Source: Bauldia sp.
Lineage (GTDB): Bacteria; Pseudomonadota; Alphaproteobacteria; Rhizobiales; Kaistiaceae
Assembly (NCBI GenBank): GCA_020849325.1
Contig: JADLGL010000009.1
Coordinates: forward strand, 1-64,000
Length of the DNA: 64,000 nt
Direction: 5' to 3'
Shown here: in pieces, positions 35,315 to 44,323 of the stretch
How positions within the stretch are numbered: position 1 is the first letter of the stretch
Layout of the letters: the number at the start of each line of letters is the position of its first letter
Translations under genes and position numbers: made by a program
Notes under the pieces: generated by a model
Told to the model about the DNA's origin: nothing
Seen by the model: only the letters and a program-made list of their open reading frames with translations
Database searches by the model: none

Positions 35315-36646
35315 TCAATGCCTGCCGGACTCGTCCTCGTCGTCATGCCCGCCATGGCGGGCCCTGAGACGGCGGACGAACCACCAGATGCCGAGGACGA
35401 CGGGCGGCACGGCGATGGCGGTGACGAGATAACGATCGACCCAGCCGGCCGATTCGGCGCCGGCGGCGAGGTAGGAAACGAGGCCGACGACGTAGTAGCT
35501 GACCGCTGCGACCGAAAGTCCTTCCACCCATTGCTGGAGCCGGAACTGCATCCTGGCGCGCCGGTTCAGCGAGGAGAGCAGCTCCCGGTTCTGCTGTTCG
35601 AGCTCGACCTCGATGCGGGTTCGCAGGAGATTCGCCGCGCGGCCGATGCGGATCGATAGTTCCTGCTGCCGCGCCTCGACGTTCTGGCAGGTGCGCATCG
35701 CCGGCGCCATGCGGCGCTCGAGGAAGGAGCTCCACCGCGTGTAGCCGTCGAGCGCGCTTTCGCGGATCGACCGCAGGCGCAGCTTCACGATCTCGTCGTA
35801 GGCGCGGCTGGCGCCGAAGCGGAACGAGGAGAGCGCCACCTCCATCTCGACCTCGGCGGCGAGCTCGGTGACCCTGCCGAGGAGCATGCGGTTGGCGTTG
35901 AGGTCCGGCGTGGTGCTCATCTTCTGGATCGTGTCCTGGAGCGCCATCTCGATCCGGGCGATGGCCGGCTGCAGGCGCCGCGCCTCGGGGAGGCCGAGGA
36001 GCGCGAGCGTCCGGTAGGTTTCGAGCTCGATGAGCCGCTGCACCAGGGCGCCGACCTCGTGCGGGTAGAGGCCGCGGTCGACGACGAGGATGCGCGTGAG
36101 CCCGTCGGCGCGGAGCTTGAAATCCGTCGCGCCGATGGCGCGGCCGTCGCGCATCGTCGACACCGCGGTGGAGCCGGGGTCGAGGCCGTGGAGGAGCGCC
36201 TCGGCCGGGGCGTCGTCCTTCACGAGGTCGAGGCGCAGGGCGACGAGCAGCGGCCCCGGCTGGCGGAACGGCATGCCGAGAAGGTCGTCGAGCGTCAGGG
36301 GGTTGCCGGGGTCGTTGCCGGGGCAGTCCCAGGTGTAGGTCGTGATCTCGGAATGCGTCTCCCAGCGGAGGCGGACCGCGCCGATCCAGACGATGTGCTG
36401 ATTGGCGTGCTCGTCCGGCGCCCGGAGGCCGAGCGCCGCGCAGCGCCGGAAGAGGTCCTCGCGTGCGAGCCCGGTGCTCACGGCGTCGGTCGAGAAGGCG
36501 TAGTGGAGCACCAGGCGCGGCGTCGTCATCACCTGGAACGGCCGGGCATGGATCTCGCGCAGCACGAGGTCGCGCATCGGGTGCTGGACGAGCGACTGGC
36601 GCGCCGTCCCCGAAACCATGCCGCCCGTGCGGCTGTCGCCGTCCAT
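35315..36646 (-). CDS. DUF3422 family membrane protein
   Basis: A 443-residue DUF3422 protein. A cytoplasmic N-terminal domain has LREIHARPF and VWIGAVRLRWETHSEIT (about 60-90), followed by an alpha-helical region likely to be coiled coil (about 270-370). Two transmembrane helices are near the C-terminus (about 378-396 and 405-427), separated by a short loop, and a charged tail follows. The family is widespread in proteobacteria and uncharacterised. ATG 36644-36646 is used. Its promoter region is shared with the divergent TetR gene. Confidence 0.85.
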   Translation of the reverse strand: MDGDSRTGGMVSGTARQSLVQHPMRDLVLREIHARPFQVMTTPRLVLHYAFSTDAVSTGLAREDLFRRCAALGLRAPDEHANQHIVWIGAVRLRWETHSEITTYTWDCPGNDPGNPLTLDDLLGMPFRQPGPLLVALRLDLVKDDAPAEALLHGLDPGSTAVSTMRDGRAIGATDFKLRADGLTRILVVDRGLYPHEVGALVQRLIELETYRTLALLGLPEARRLQPAIARIEMALQDTIQKMSTTPDLNANRMLLGRVTELAAEVEMEVALSSFRFGASRAYDEIVKLRLRSIRESALDGYTRWSSFLERRMAPAMRTCQNVEARQQELSIRIGRAANLLRTRIEVELEQQNRELLSSLNRRARMQFRLQQWVEGLSVAAVSYYVVGLVSYLAAGAESAGWVDRYLVTAIAVPPVVLGIWWFVRRLRARHGGHDDEDESGRH

Positions 36647-36750
36647 CACGCATCTCTCCGCCAACCGGCGCGATTTGTGCGCCGGGGCGGCGCGGGAATC
36701 CAGCGCAGCCGGGCAAAAAATGCTGGCCCCGCCGGGCGCGGACCGCAGTT

Positions 36751-36786
36751 ATTTACACCCGTGTAAATTTACACTATAGTGTAAAT
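36751..36786 (+). promoter_or_regulatory. Overlapping double operator and promoter of the TetR gene
   Basis: Two inverted repeats overlap by two bases. The first is ATTTACAC-CC-GTGTAAAT (36751-36768); the second is ATTTACAC-TATA-GTGTAAAT (36767-36786), ending exactly at the base before the TetR ATG. The same DNA contains a near-consensus promoter: TTTACA at 36752-36757, a 17-base spacer, and TATAGT at 36775-36780. The predicted transcript start falls at about 36787, the A of the ATG, which would give a leaderless mRNA. Binding of the repressor would cover the whole promoter. Confidence 0.85.
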
Positions 36787-37359
36787 ATGAGCCCGAGCCG
36801 AACCGAACGATCCCGTTCGCTGATCCTCGACGCCGCGGACGCGCTGTTCCGGGCGCGAGGCATCACGGCCGTCTCGGTCGAGGAGATCGCCCAGGCCGCG
36901 GGGCTGACGCGGAAGACGGTGTACAATCTCTTCGCCGCCAAGGAGGCGATCGCGCTTGCGCTGGTGGCGCGGGTGGAGGCCGGCGACGCCGGCTACCGCG
37001 CCCGGATGGCGGCCGGCGACGACGCCCGCACCCTCCTCGAAACCGTGTTTCTCGACAGCGCCGGCTGGTGCCTCGCCAATCCGGCGCTGGCGCGCATCGC
37101 GCTTGCGCCGCCGACCCCGCCGTCACTCGAGCCGCCGGAAGGGCGGCCGTCCTTTCAGCGGCTCGTGACGGACATACTCCGCCTCGGCCAGGCGGAGGGC
37201 ACCATCCGGCGGGACGAGGACGCAGCCTTCATGGCGCTCGTCCTTCTCGGCGCCTACGCGCAGGCAATGCTCGCCATGCTCGGCGGCGGCCGTTTCGGTG
37301 CCGCCGACATCAGCCACCTCCTCCGCCTCGTCGTCGAGGGCATCGGCGAACGACCGTGA
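36787..37359 (+). CDS. TetR/AcrR family transcriptional regulator
   Basis: A 190-residue repressor. The N-terminal helix-turn-helix (about 10-55) has ILDAADALFRARGI and VEEIAQAAGLTRKTVYNLF, the TetR signature. The C-terminal ligand domain is variable; its effector is unknown. The gene has no visible ribosome-binding site because its operator and promoter abut the start codon. It is followed by a DUF4336 gene whose possible GTG start overlaps this stop, so the pair likely forms an autoregulated operon. Confidence 0.93.
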   Translation: MSPSRTERSRSLILDAADALFRARGITAVSVEEIAQAAGLTRKTVYNLFAAKEAIALALVARVEAGDAGYRARMAAGDDARTLLETVFLDSAGWCLANPALARIALAPPTPPSLEPPEGRPSFQRLVTDILRLGQAEGTIRRDEDAAFMALVLLGAYAQAMLAMLGGGRFGAADISHLLRLVVEGIGERP

Positions 37360-37382
37360 GCACGCTTTCGGAGCCATCGCAC

Positions 37383-38096
37383 ATGCCATCACACGATGCC
37401 CCTGCAGGGCTGCCGGTGCCGTTCGGGCCGGAGATATGGACCGTCGCCGGCCCTCCGATCACCGGCATGCTGCGGTTCGTCTACCCGACCCGGATGATCG
37501 TCATCCGTCTTGGCGATGGCGGGCTTCTGCTGTGGTCGCCGGTTGCGCTGACCGAGGCCGGTGCCGCCGGCGTCGCCACGCTCGGCCCCGTCCGGCATCT
37601 CGTCGCGCCGAACACGCTGCACTACAGCTTCATCGCCGATTGGCATCGCCGCTATCCGGCGGCGCTGGTCCACGCCCTGCCGCGGCTTCGCGCGGACCGT
37701 CCCGAAGTGCCGCAGGGCCCCACGCTCGACGAGGCGTCACAGCCGTGGGCCGGAGAGATCGACCAGGTGCTGATGCGCACCCGGATCGCCGACGAAATGG
37801 TCTTCTTCCACCGCACGAGCGGGACGGCGATCTTCACCGACCTCCTGCAGAACTTTCCAACCGACTGGTTCCCGGGCTGGCGCCGGATCGTTGCGCGGTT
37901 CGACCTGATGCTCGGCGACGAGCCCCGCGTGCCCCGGAAATTCCGTTTGGCCATCACCGATCGCGGCGCGGCGCGAACCGCGATCGGCCGAGTGCTTTCA
38001 TGGCCGGTCGAGCGCGTGCTGATGGCGCACGGAGAACCGGTCACGACGGGCGCGGCAGAGTATCTCCGCCGCGCCTTCGCATGGCTCAATGGCTAG
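37383..38096 (+). CDS. DUF4336 domain-containing protein
   Basis: A 237-residue soluble protein of the DUF4336 family, which has a metallo-beta-lactamase-like fold. Family phrases are IWTVAGPPI, TRMIVIRLGDGGLLLWSPVA, HLVAPNTLHYSFI and the terminal VLMAHGEPV. The lactamase metal-binding HxHxDH set is not present in full, so hydrolase activity is doubtful. ATG 37383 is used; an in-frame GTG at 37356 overlaps the TetR stop (GTGA) and would couple the genes. It is probably the regulated target of that repressor. Confidence 0.82.
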   Translation: MPSHDAPAGLPVPFGPEIWTVAGPPITGMLRFVYPTRMIVIRLGDGGLLLWSPVALTEAGAAGVATLGPVRHLVAPNTLHYSFIADWHRRYPAALVHALPRLRADRPEVPQGPTLDEASQPWAGEIDQVLMRTRIADEMVFFHRTSGTAIFTDLLQNFPTDWFPGWRRIVARFDLMLGDEPRVPRKFRLAITDRGAARTAIGRVLSWPVERVLMAHGEPVTTGAAEYLRRAFAWLNG

Positions 38097-38157
38097 GGGA
38101 TTGACCGCATTCGGAAGACTCCGTGTTGGCGTCGCAAGACCTTTGCGCTCGTGGCTG

Positions 38158-38183
38158 TTCCCCTCGCCCGTTCGGGGAGGAGG
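38158..38183. repeat. Short palindromic repeat (C/G-rich 26-mer family)
   Basis: Reads TTCCCCTCGCCCGTTCGGGG then AGGAGG. It matches 17548-17574 and the inverse of 4038-4064. It lies in the 235-base gap between the convergent DUF4336 and peroxiredoxin genes. Confidence 0.6.
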
Positions 38184-38264
38184 CGAATGAGCGGCCGCTC
38201 CGGGAACGAGCCCGAAAGCGTCCAACTGCTACGGGCCGGGACTCGTCCGACGCGTGAACCTTTC

Positions 38265-38287
38265 CCCCTTGCGGGACCCGCAAGGGG
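38265..38287. terminator. Hairpin between DUF4336 and peroxiredoxin genes
   Basis: The near-perfect dyad CCCCTTGCGGG-A-CCCGCAAGGGG can form a strong stem (with the innermost bases opening as loop). No T-run follows on either side, so factor-independent termination is only possible, not certain. Confidence 0.45.
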
Positions 38288-38331
38288 ACGGCCACGATGA
38301 CGGACTGCCCGCCACGGAATTGCGAACCGCC

Positions 38332-38994
38332 CTACCCTTTCGGCTGCGGGACGTAGCGGAGGTACGGTTTCGGGGCGCGCCAGCCGTCGGGGTAGATCGA
38401 CTTCGCGGCCTCGTCGGTGACAGAGCCGGCGATGATGACCTCGTCGCCCACCTTCCAGTTCGCCGGCGTCGCGACCTTGAACTTCGCGGTCAGCTGCATG
38501 GAATCGATGACGCGCAGGATCTCGTCGAAGTTCCGGCCCGTGGACATCGGGTAGGCGAGCGCCAGCTTGATCTTCTTGTCCGGGCCGATGACGTAGACGG
38601 TGCGGACGGTCTGATTGTCGGCGGCGGTGCGCCCTTCCGACGTGTCGCCGGCATCGTTCGGCAGCATGTCGTAGAGCTTGGCGACCTTCAGCTGCGGGTC
38701 GCCGATCATCGGGTAATTGGGCGCAACGCCCATCGTGTCGGCGATGTCCTTCGACCAGCCCTGGTGACGGTCGACGGGGTCGACGCTGATCGCCAGAATC
38801 TTGACGTTCCGCGATCTGAAGTCCGGCTCGAGCCGCGCCATCGTCCCGAGTTCGGTGGTGCAGACGGGCGTGAAGTCCTTGGGGTGGGAGAAGAGGATGC
38901 CCCAGGAGTCGCCCAGCCACTCGTGGAACCGAATCTTGCCGGCGGTGGTGTCGGCTTCGAAGTCGGGTGCGGTATCGCCCAGTCGGAGTGTCAT
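38332..38994 (-). CDS. 1-Cys peroxiredoxin (Prx6 type)
   Basis: A 220-residue thiol peroxidase that reduces peroxides. The peroxidatic Cys lies in DFTPVCTTELG (about residues 43-53), with no resolving Cys near the C-terminus. The longer C-terminal domain (YPDGWRAPKPYLRYVPQPKG) is the Prx6 hallmark. Typical phrases include FSHPKDFTPVCTTE and LAISVDPVDRHQGW. ATG 38992-38994 starts MTLRLGDTAPDFEAD. It is next to gshA, which fits a thiol-based redox pair, but the two are separated by about 140 bases. Confidence 0.93.
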   Translation of the reverse strand: MTLRLGDTAPDFEADTTAGKIRFHEWLGDSWGILFSHPKDFTPVCTTELGTMARLEPDFRSRNVKILAISVDPVDRHQGWSKDIADTMGVAPNYPMIGDPQLKVAKLYDMLPNDAGDTSEGRTAADNQTVRTVYVIGPDKKIKLALAYPMSTGRNFDEILRVIDSMQLTAKFKVATPANWKVGDEVIIAGSVTDEAAKSIYPDGWRAPKPYLRYVPQPKG

Positions 38995-39133
38995 GGCCGT
39001 TCTCCAGTGATTGCCTTTGCAGGGCTCGGAATATCGGGACCGGCGGGGTGCGCGACAAGGATTTCGCTTCCCCGGATGAGGCCGCAGACGCGGTGGCATT
39101 CCATCAAACGGGCAGAAACGCGAGCGATGTTGC

Positions 39134-40504
39134 TCAGTAGGCGTAGCGGCGGAAGAGCTGGCGAACATCGCCGCCCCACGCGTCGCGGTAGCGGCGCAGC
39201 ATCCGCTCGGCCGGGGTGACGCCGGTGATGACGGTTTCCTCCACCGCGGCGAGGTAGATCGTCTCGTCCGTGCCCATCGGCGAGCGATGGTTGCGGCGGC
39301 GGAGGCCCTCGCGGGCGAGATCGACGATCTGCCGCGCCACTTCGAGCGCGGTGCGGCCAGCGACCGGCGCCCCGAGCGCCTGCCGCGGCACCGCGGCGCG
39401 CAGCGCGGCGATGTCGGCGAGCGACCATTCCTTCACGAGGTCGTCGGCCGCGGTCAGGACGTCCGCGTCGTAGAGGAGACCGACCCACAGCGCCGGAAGG
39501 GCGCAGAGCCAGGACCACGGTCCGCCGTCCGCGCCGCGCATTTCGAGGTATTTCTTGAGCCGCACCTCGGGGAAGAGCGTCGAGAGGTGATTGTGCCAGT
39601 CGGCGATCGTGGCGTGCTCGCCCGGCAGCTGGGCGAGCTTTCCCGCCATCAGGTCGCGGAACGAGGCGCCGGCGACGTCGTGATAGGTCGCGCCGCGCTT
39701 CACGAAGTACATCGGCACGTCGAGCGCCCAGTCGACGTAGCGCTCGAAGCCGAACCCCTCCTCGAAGACGAAGGGGAGGATGCCGGTCCGCGCCGCGTCG
39801 GTATCGCGCCAGATCTCGGCGCGGTAGGAGAGGAAGCCGTTGGGCCTCCCCTCGCTGAACGGCGAGTTCGCGAACAGCGCGGTCGCGATCGGCTGCAGCG
39901 CCATCGCCACACGCATCTTCCGGCGCATGTCGGCTTCGTCGGAGAAGTCGAGGTTGGCCTGCACCGTGCAGGTCCGGAACATCATGTCGAGGCCGAGCGA
40001 GCCGACCTTCGGCATGTACCGCGCCATGATGCCGTAGCGCGATTTCGGCATCACCGGGACCTCGTCGCGCGACCAGAGCGGCGAGAAGCCGTGGCCGAGG
40101 AAACCGATGCCGAGCGGGTCGGCGGCCTCACGGAGCTGCGCGAGATGGGCGTTCAGTTCGCGGGCGGTCTGGTGGATCGTCTCGAGCGGCGCGCCGGAGA
40201 GTTCGAACTGGCCGCCCGGCTCGAGCGAGATCGCAGCCGAGCCGATCGGATCGACGAGGCCGATCGGGCGGCCGGCATCCATGATCGGCGCCCAGCCGAG
40301 GAGGCCCTCCATCGTTTCGAGGAGCTGGCGGATGCCGCGCGGCCCCTCATACGCAACGGGCGAATAGTCCTCGACGTGGAAGCCGAACTTCTCGTGCTCG
40401 GTGCCGACCCGCCATTCGGCGCGCGGCTTCGACCCCGATTCGAGGGCGGCGACGAGTTCGTCACGCGTCGTGATCGGCGTCGGGTCGGTTACGTCACGCG
40501 CCAT
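39134..40504 (-). CDS. gshA: Glutamate-cysteine ligase
   Basis: GshA makes gamma-glutamylcysteine, the first step in glutathione synthesis. At 456 residues it belongs to the plant/alphaproteobacterial GCL class, not the E. coli class. Family phrases are WRVGTEHEKFGFH (about 31-43), SLEPGGQFELSGAP, YMPKVGSLGLDMMFRTCTVQANLDF (here cited as MMFRTCTVQANLDF) and LEMRGADGGPW. ATG 40502-40504 is used. The rsmE gene ends about 67 bases upstream of its start on the same strand. Confidence 0.95.
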   Translation of the reverse strand: MARDVTDPTPITTRDELVAALESGSKPRAEWRVGTEHEKFGFHVEDYSPVAYEGPRGIRQLLETMEGLLGWAPIMDAGRPIGLVDPIGSAAISLEPGGQFELSGAPLETIHQTARELNAHLAQLREAADPLGIGFLGHGFSPLWSRDEVPVMPKSRYGIMARYMPKVGSLGLDMMFRTCTVQANLDFSDEADMRRKMRVAMALQPIATALFANSPFSEGRPNGFLSYRAEIWRDTDAARTGILPFVFEEGFGFERYVDWALDVPMYFVKRGATYHDVAGASFRDLMAGKLAQLPGEHATIADWHNHLSTLFPEVRLKKYLEMRGADGGPWSWLCALPALWVGLLYDADVLTAADDLVKEWSLADIAALRAAVPRQALGAPVAGRTALEVARQIVDLAREGLRRRNHRSPMGTDETIYLAAVEETVITGVTPAERMLRRYRDAWGGDVRQLFRRYAY

Positions 40505-40571
40505 GAAGGCTCCGCTGGGCGAACCCGACCGGCGGGCACGTGCCCCGGCCGAAGGTCGGCAACGAGGGCGG

Positions 40572-41336
40572 TCAAATAGTCTGGTTCCGGCTTTCGCGCC
40601 AGTCGCCCAGCACCGCCTGGACCAGCGCCAGCGCCGCCACGGCAGCCGTATCGGCCCGGAGAATCCGCGGTCCGATGCGGATCGGCGTGACGAATGGCAG
40701 CGCCCGGAGGCGCGTGCGCTCGTCGGCCGAAAAACCGCCCTCGGGGCCGATGAGGACGGCGACCTTGTGCCCGGTCACCGCCTTCAGCGCCGCCACCGGA
40801 TCGGCCATCGGCGCCCCCTCGTCGCAATAGACGATCCGCCGCTCGGGCTCGACCTGTGGCCACGCGTCGAGGAGCTGACCGAGCGGGATCGCCTCGTCGA
40901 TCTGCGGGATCGACAGGAGTCCGCACTGCTCCGCGGCCTCGATGGCGTTGGCCTCCATCCGCTCGGTGTTGAGGCGGCTCACCTGCGTGTGCTGAGTCAG
41001 CACCGGCGTCATCAGGCCGGCGCCCATCTCCACCGCCTTCTGGATCATGTAGTCGAGCCGGCCCTGCTTCAGCGGCGCGAAGAGGTAGTAGAGGTCCGGG
41101 CGCGCCGTCTGCTGCCGGTCCTGCCGGTCGACGGTGAGGGCGAAGCTCCGCCGGCGCCGCTCGACGAGGGACGCCTTCCACTCGCCGTCGCGGCCGTTGA
41201 AGACGGCGACCGATTCGCCCGGCGCCATGCGCAGCACGTTGACGAGGTAGTTCGTCTGCGCCGGATCGAGGTCCACCGTCGCGCCGGCCGAAAGGCTCGT
41301 CCGCACGAACAGGCGCTGCCGCGTCCCCTCCGTCAT
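40572..41336 (-). CDS. rsmE: 16S rRNA (uracil(1498)-N(3))-methyltransferase
   Basis: RsmE methylates U1498 of 16S rRNA. It is a 254-residue SPOUT (trefoil-knot) enzyme. The N-terminal PUA-like part has TRQRLFVRTSL and VLRMAPGESVAVFNG. The knot has VAVLIGPEGGFSADE and RIGPRILRADTAAVAALAL, the SAM-binding region. ATG 41334-41336 is used. It is divergent from xseA with 49 bases between the starts. Confidence 0.94.
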   Translation of the reverse strand: MTEGTRQRLFVRTSLSAGATVDLDPAQTNYLVNVLRMAPGESVAVFNGRDGEWKASLVERRRRSFALTVDRQDRQQTARPDLYYLFAPLKQGRLDYMIQKAVEMGAGLMTPVLTQHTQVSRLNTERMEANAIEAAEQCGLLSIPQIDEAIPLGQLLDAWPQVEPERRIVYCDEGAPMADPVAALKAVTGHKVAVLIGPEGGFSADERTRLRALPFVTPIRIGPRILRADTAAVAALALVQAVLGDWRESRNQTI

Positions 41337-41385
41337 GCTCCCCTCCCGCTTGACGGGCCGGCGGCCGGCCGTCACCAACTGGCGC

Positions 41386-42960
41386 ATGGCAGCGCCGGTA
41401 CCGAACGTCCCAGAATACACCGTCTCCGGCATTTCCGCGGCGCTGAAGCGCACGGTCGAGGATGCCTATGGCTGGGTGCGCGTCCGCGGCGAAATCTCCG
41501 GCTACAAGGGCGTCCACAGCTCCGGCCACGCCTATTTCACGCTGAAGGACGACAAGGCCCGGCTCGACGCCGTCGTGTGGCGGACGAGCATGCTCCGGAT
41601 CAAGTTCAAGCCGGAGGAAGGGCTCGAAGTCATCGCCACCGGGAAGCTCTCGACCTTCCCCGGCAAATCCAACTACCAGATGATCATCGAGACGCTGGAG
41701 CCGGCCGGCGTCGGCGCGCTGATGGCGCTTCTCGAAGAGCGGCGGAAGCGGCTGGCGGCGCTCGGCCTCTTCGAGGGGGCGCGGAAGAAGAAGCTCCCCT
41801 TCCTGCCGCGGATCATCGGCGTGGTGACCTCGCCGTCGGGCGCCGTCATCCGCGACATCCTCCACCGCCTCGCCGACCGCTGTCCGACGAACGTGATCCT
41901 GTGGCCGGTGCGGGTGCAGGGCGAAACCGCGGCCGCGGAGGTGGCGGCGGCGATCCAGGGCTTCAACGCTCTCGAAACGGGCGGCCCCGTGCCGCGGCCG
42001 GACCTCCTGATCGTCGCCCGCGGCGGCGGCAGCCTCGAGGATCTCTGGCCGTTCAACGAGGAAATCGTGGTCAACGCCGCCGCCCGGTCGGCGATCCCGC
42101 TGATCTCGGCGATCGGCCACGAGACCGACACGACGCTCCTCGACCTCGTCGCCGACATGCGGGCGCCGACGCCGACGGGCGCTGCCGAGCTCGCGGTGCC
42201 GGTGCGGGTCGAACTGGCAACGCGGCTCGACCGGGCGGCGACGCGCGGGCGCGTCGGCATCGGCCGGGTGATCGAGCTCGGGCGGCGCGAGGTGACGACG
42301 ACGGCGCGCGCCCTCCCCGGCCCGGCCGACATCCTCGCGATCCCGCGCCGGACGCTGGACGAACTCTCCGCGCGCCTCGGCCGCTCGCTCGGGGCGAACG
42401 CGCTGGCGCATCGCGCCCGGCTCGACCGGGCGGTGGCCGGCCTCGCACCGGGCGGGCTGACGCGACTCGTCGAGCAGGCACGGCAGCGGCTCGCGGTCGC
42501 CGCCGGGCGGAAGCAGCGGGCGCTCGAGGTCCACGCCGAGCGGAAGCGGGCGGCGTTCGTGCAGTCGTCACGCCGGCTCCGCGCCGACCCGCTGCTGGAG
42601 CGCCTCGCGCAGGCGAAGCGGCGCGTGGCGGAACTGCAGAGCCGGCAGTACCGCGCGCTGGCGCAGGGGCTTGCGATCGCGTGGCAGCGGCTCGAGGGGC
42701 TCGACAAGCTCCTCGACGCGTTCGCGCTGTCGAAGGAGAGCATTCTCGCGCGCGGCTACGTGCTCGTACACCGGGCGGACGATTCGATCGTCGCGCGCGC
42801 TGGCGAGATTCCGTCGGGTGGGATGGTCGATCTCGAATTCGCGGATGGCCGCGTGGCGGCGATCGCGACGACCGGTGCAGTCAGGCCGAAAAAGCAGCGA
42901 CGGCGCATGGGTGCGCCGTCGCCTGATCAGGGCAGCCTGTTCGGGTCCGGCGAAGGCTAG
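41386..42960 (+). CDS. xseA: Exodeoxyribonuclease VII large subunit
   Basis: XseA is the catalytic subunit of exonuclease VII, which degrades single-stranded DNA. The protein has 524 residues. An N-terminal OB fold (about 10-105) has WVRVRGEISGYK. The catalytic part has GVVTSPSGAVIRDILHR, ARGGGSLEDLWPFNEE and SAIGHETDTTLLDLVADMRAPTPT (cited as GHETDTTLLDLVADMRAPT). A long Arg/Ala-rich coiled coil follows and the C-terminus closes the filament. xseB is not in the window. Its TAG stop is the first part of the second copy of the 105-bp element. Confidence 0.95.
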   Translation: MAAPVPNVPEYTVSGISAALKRTVEDAYGWVRVRGEISGYKGVHSSGHAYFTLKDDKARLDAVVWRTSMLRIKFKPEEGLEVIATGKLSTFPGKSNYQMIIETLEPAGVGALMALLEERRKRLAALGLFEGARKKKLPFLPRIIGVVTSPSGAVIRDILHRLADRCPTNVILWPVRVQGETAAAEVAAAIQGFNALETGGPVPRPDLLIVARGGGSLEDLWPFNEEIVVNAAARSAIPLISAIGHETDTTLLDLVADMRAPTPTGAAELAVPVRVELATRLDRAATRGRVGIGRVIELGRREVTTTARALPGPADILAIPRRTLDELSARLGRSLGANALAHRARLDRAVAGLAPGGLTRLVEQARQRLAVAAGRKQRALEVHAERKRAAFVQSSRRLRADPLLERLAQAKRRVAELQSRQYRALAQGLAIAWQRLEGLDKLLDAFALSKESILARGYVLVHRADDSIVARAGEIPSGGMVDLEFADGRVAAIATTGAVRPKKQRRRMGAPSPDQGSLFGSGEG

Positions 42961-43058
42961 AGCGTGATCCGTTGAAACCGGATCACGCTCGTCGCCTTTT
43001 TCCTTGGTGGAGCATTCTTCGAAGAACCGGCAGCCGTTTCTTCGGATCATGCTCTAGA
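42957..43058. repeat. 105-bp interspersed double-hairpin element, copy 2
   Basis: The same order of sequence as 6971-7075, with a few differences: the first hairpin is AGCGTGATCCG/CGGATCACGCT, and the centre has CCTTGGTGGAGCAT and a shorter TTCTTCGAAGAA part. It lies exactly between two convergent genes. CTAG at its left end is the xseA stop, and CTAG near its right end holds the stop of the outer-membrane protein gene on the other strand. It is a strong two-way terminator candidate. Confidence 0.85.
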
Positions 43059-44025
43059 GCGCGAAGCCGGTCGGCAGGCCTTCGAACAGGAGACCGTTGA
43101 AGCCGGAGACGCGACCGTCGCCGAACTTCAGCCCGATGCCGATCTGCCACTCGATGCCGCCGCCCGAACCGGTCCCGATCGTGCCGTTGATGGAAAGCGG
43201 ACCGTCCCCGGCGCCGAGCGAGTATTCGAACCCCGCGTTGGCAGACCACAGGAACCCGCCGAGGTTGTTGAAGGCCAGTTGCGCGTTCGATGTGAGCGTC
43301 AGGCGCTCGCCGATCTCCTTCTCGACGTCGACGCCGACGGCGACGAGACCGCCGAGCGTCGGTCCGGGGGTGAGCCCGCCAAAAACCAGGGCGTAGGGAG
43401 TGATCGGCCCGATTTCGTAGCCGACCTTGACGCCGCCGAGCGCCACGAACGGAGGACCACCGACGGCCGAGATGGCGTCGATATGGAAGTTGCCGCGCTC
43501 GATCGTGGCCACAAGGATCGACTGGATGCCCTGGAAGCCACCGTCGAAGGCGGCGCCCAAGGCGTAATAAACGTCGACCGTCTCGGTGTGGTAGTCGGCA
43601 TCGATGCCGAACGTGAAGCCGTCGAACGTCGAACCGACGCCGAAGGCGTACAACATGCTCGCATCGGCGAAGACGCCTACCGTCGCGTCACCGAACGCGC
43701 GATAGACCCGTCCGCCGACCGTCAGATAGCCCCCGAGGGGGGGCGGCGGGGCGAGTGTGAGGCTGTTGCCAGCGGTCAGCTGGAAGCCCCAGCCCGAAGC
43801 GGTGCGAACGTCGACGGCGGCCAGCGTATAGAGGTACGGCCCGGACAGTGGATAGCCCGACACGGACGTATCGATCTGAATGACCTTCACCGGGCCCGGC
43901 GGCGGAACGACCGCTGGGGTCACCACGGGAACTACGATCGGCATCACGTCGGCCGCCTGCGCCGCGCCCGACACCGCCACGAGAGCGGCGGCCGCAGCCG
44001 AGCCCATCAACCAGGTCTTCTTCAT
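43054..44025 (-). CDS. Outer-membrane protein, tandem paralogue 1
   Basis: A 323-residue exported protein with a signal peptide (MKKTWLMGSAAAAALVAVSG, cleavage after AQA). A short Pro/Val-rich mature N-terminus (PIVVPVVTPAVVPPPG) follows, then alternating beta strands with Gly and aromatic residues through to the final FAL. This fits an outer-membrane beta-barrel or surface-layer-like protein. The gene at 44511-45473 shares the same first 40 or so residues and overall plan, so the two are a tandem duplication. The best-known relatives are hypothetical Hyphomicrobiales proteins; I assign no transport function. Confidence 0.78.
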   Translation of the reverse strand: MKKTWLMGSAAAAALVAVSGAAQAADVMPIVVPVVTPAVVPPPGPVKVIQIDTSVSGYPLSGPYLYTLAAVDVRTASGWGFQLTAGNSLTLAPPPPLGGYLTVGGRVYRAFGDATVGVFADASMLYAFGVGSTFDGFTFGIDADYHTETVDVYYALGAAFDGGFQGIQSILVATIERGNFHIDAISAVGGPPFVALGGVKVGYEIGPITPYALVFGGLTPGPTLGGLVAVGVDVEKEIGERLTLTSNAQLAFNNLGGFLWSANAGFEYSLGAGDGPLSINGTIGTGSGGGIEWQIGIGLKFGDGRVSGFNGLLFEGLPTGFAL

Positions 44026-44163
44026 CACGTCCCCCTTGCGCGCGAGAATCGCCTCGCCGCCGCCAAAAAGTGCCGACGGTACATAACCGCACATCCCGTT
44101 GCCCGCACCATGCCGAGGCGGTTGCCGGACGCAATCCCGCCGCGAGTGTTGCCAATGGGCAAC
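44026..44163 (-). promoter_or_regulatory. Conserved leader block of paralogue 1
   Basis: This block is shared with 45474-45614 upstream of paralogue 2. Both contain, at the same distance from the ATG, GTTGCCAATGGGCAAC (a 6-4-6 dyad, here at 44148-44163), a 20-base identical segment starting GTACATAACCGC (44079-44098) that includes a possible -10 TATGTA on the minus strand, and CGTCCCCCTTGCGCGCGA next to the start codon, whose complement gives AAGGGGGACGTG as ribosome-binding region. Confidence 0.65.
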
Positions 44164-44323
44164 AAAGCCGTGTGCGAACGGCCCCGGAAGGGATGGTCCC
44201 GGAGGTAGCGCCGCACCTTCGGCCCGTCGCGTAACGGTTCCCGCGGGATCACGGGCGCGGCGCGGTCGCGGGAAAACGGCCGGAGGGCCTTCCGCCGTCT
44301 TGCAGATCCAATCTGCGTTTGAA

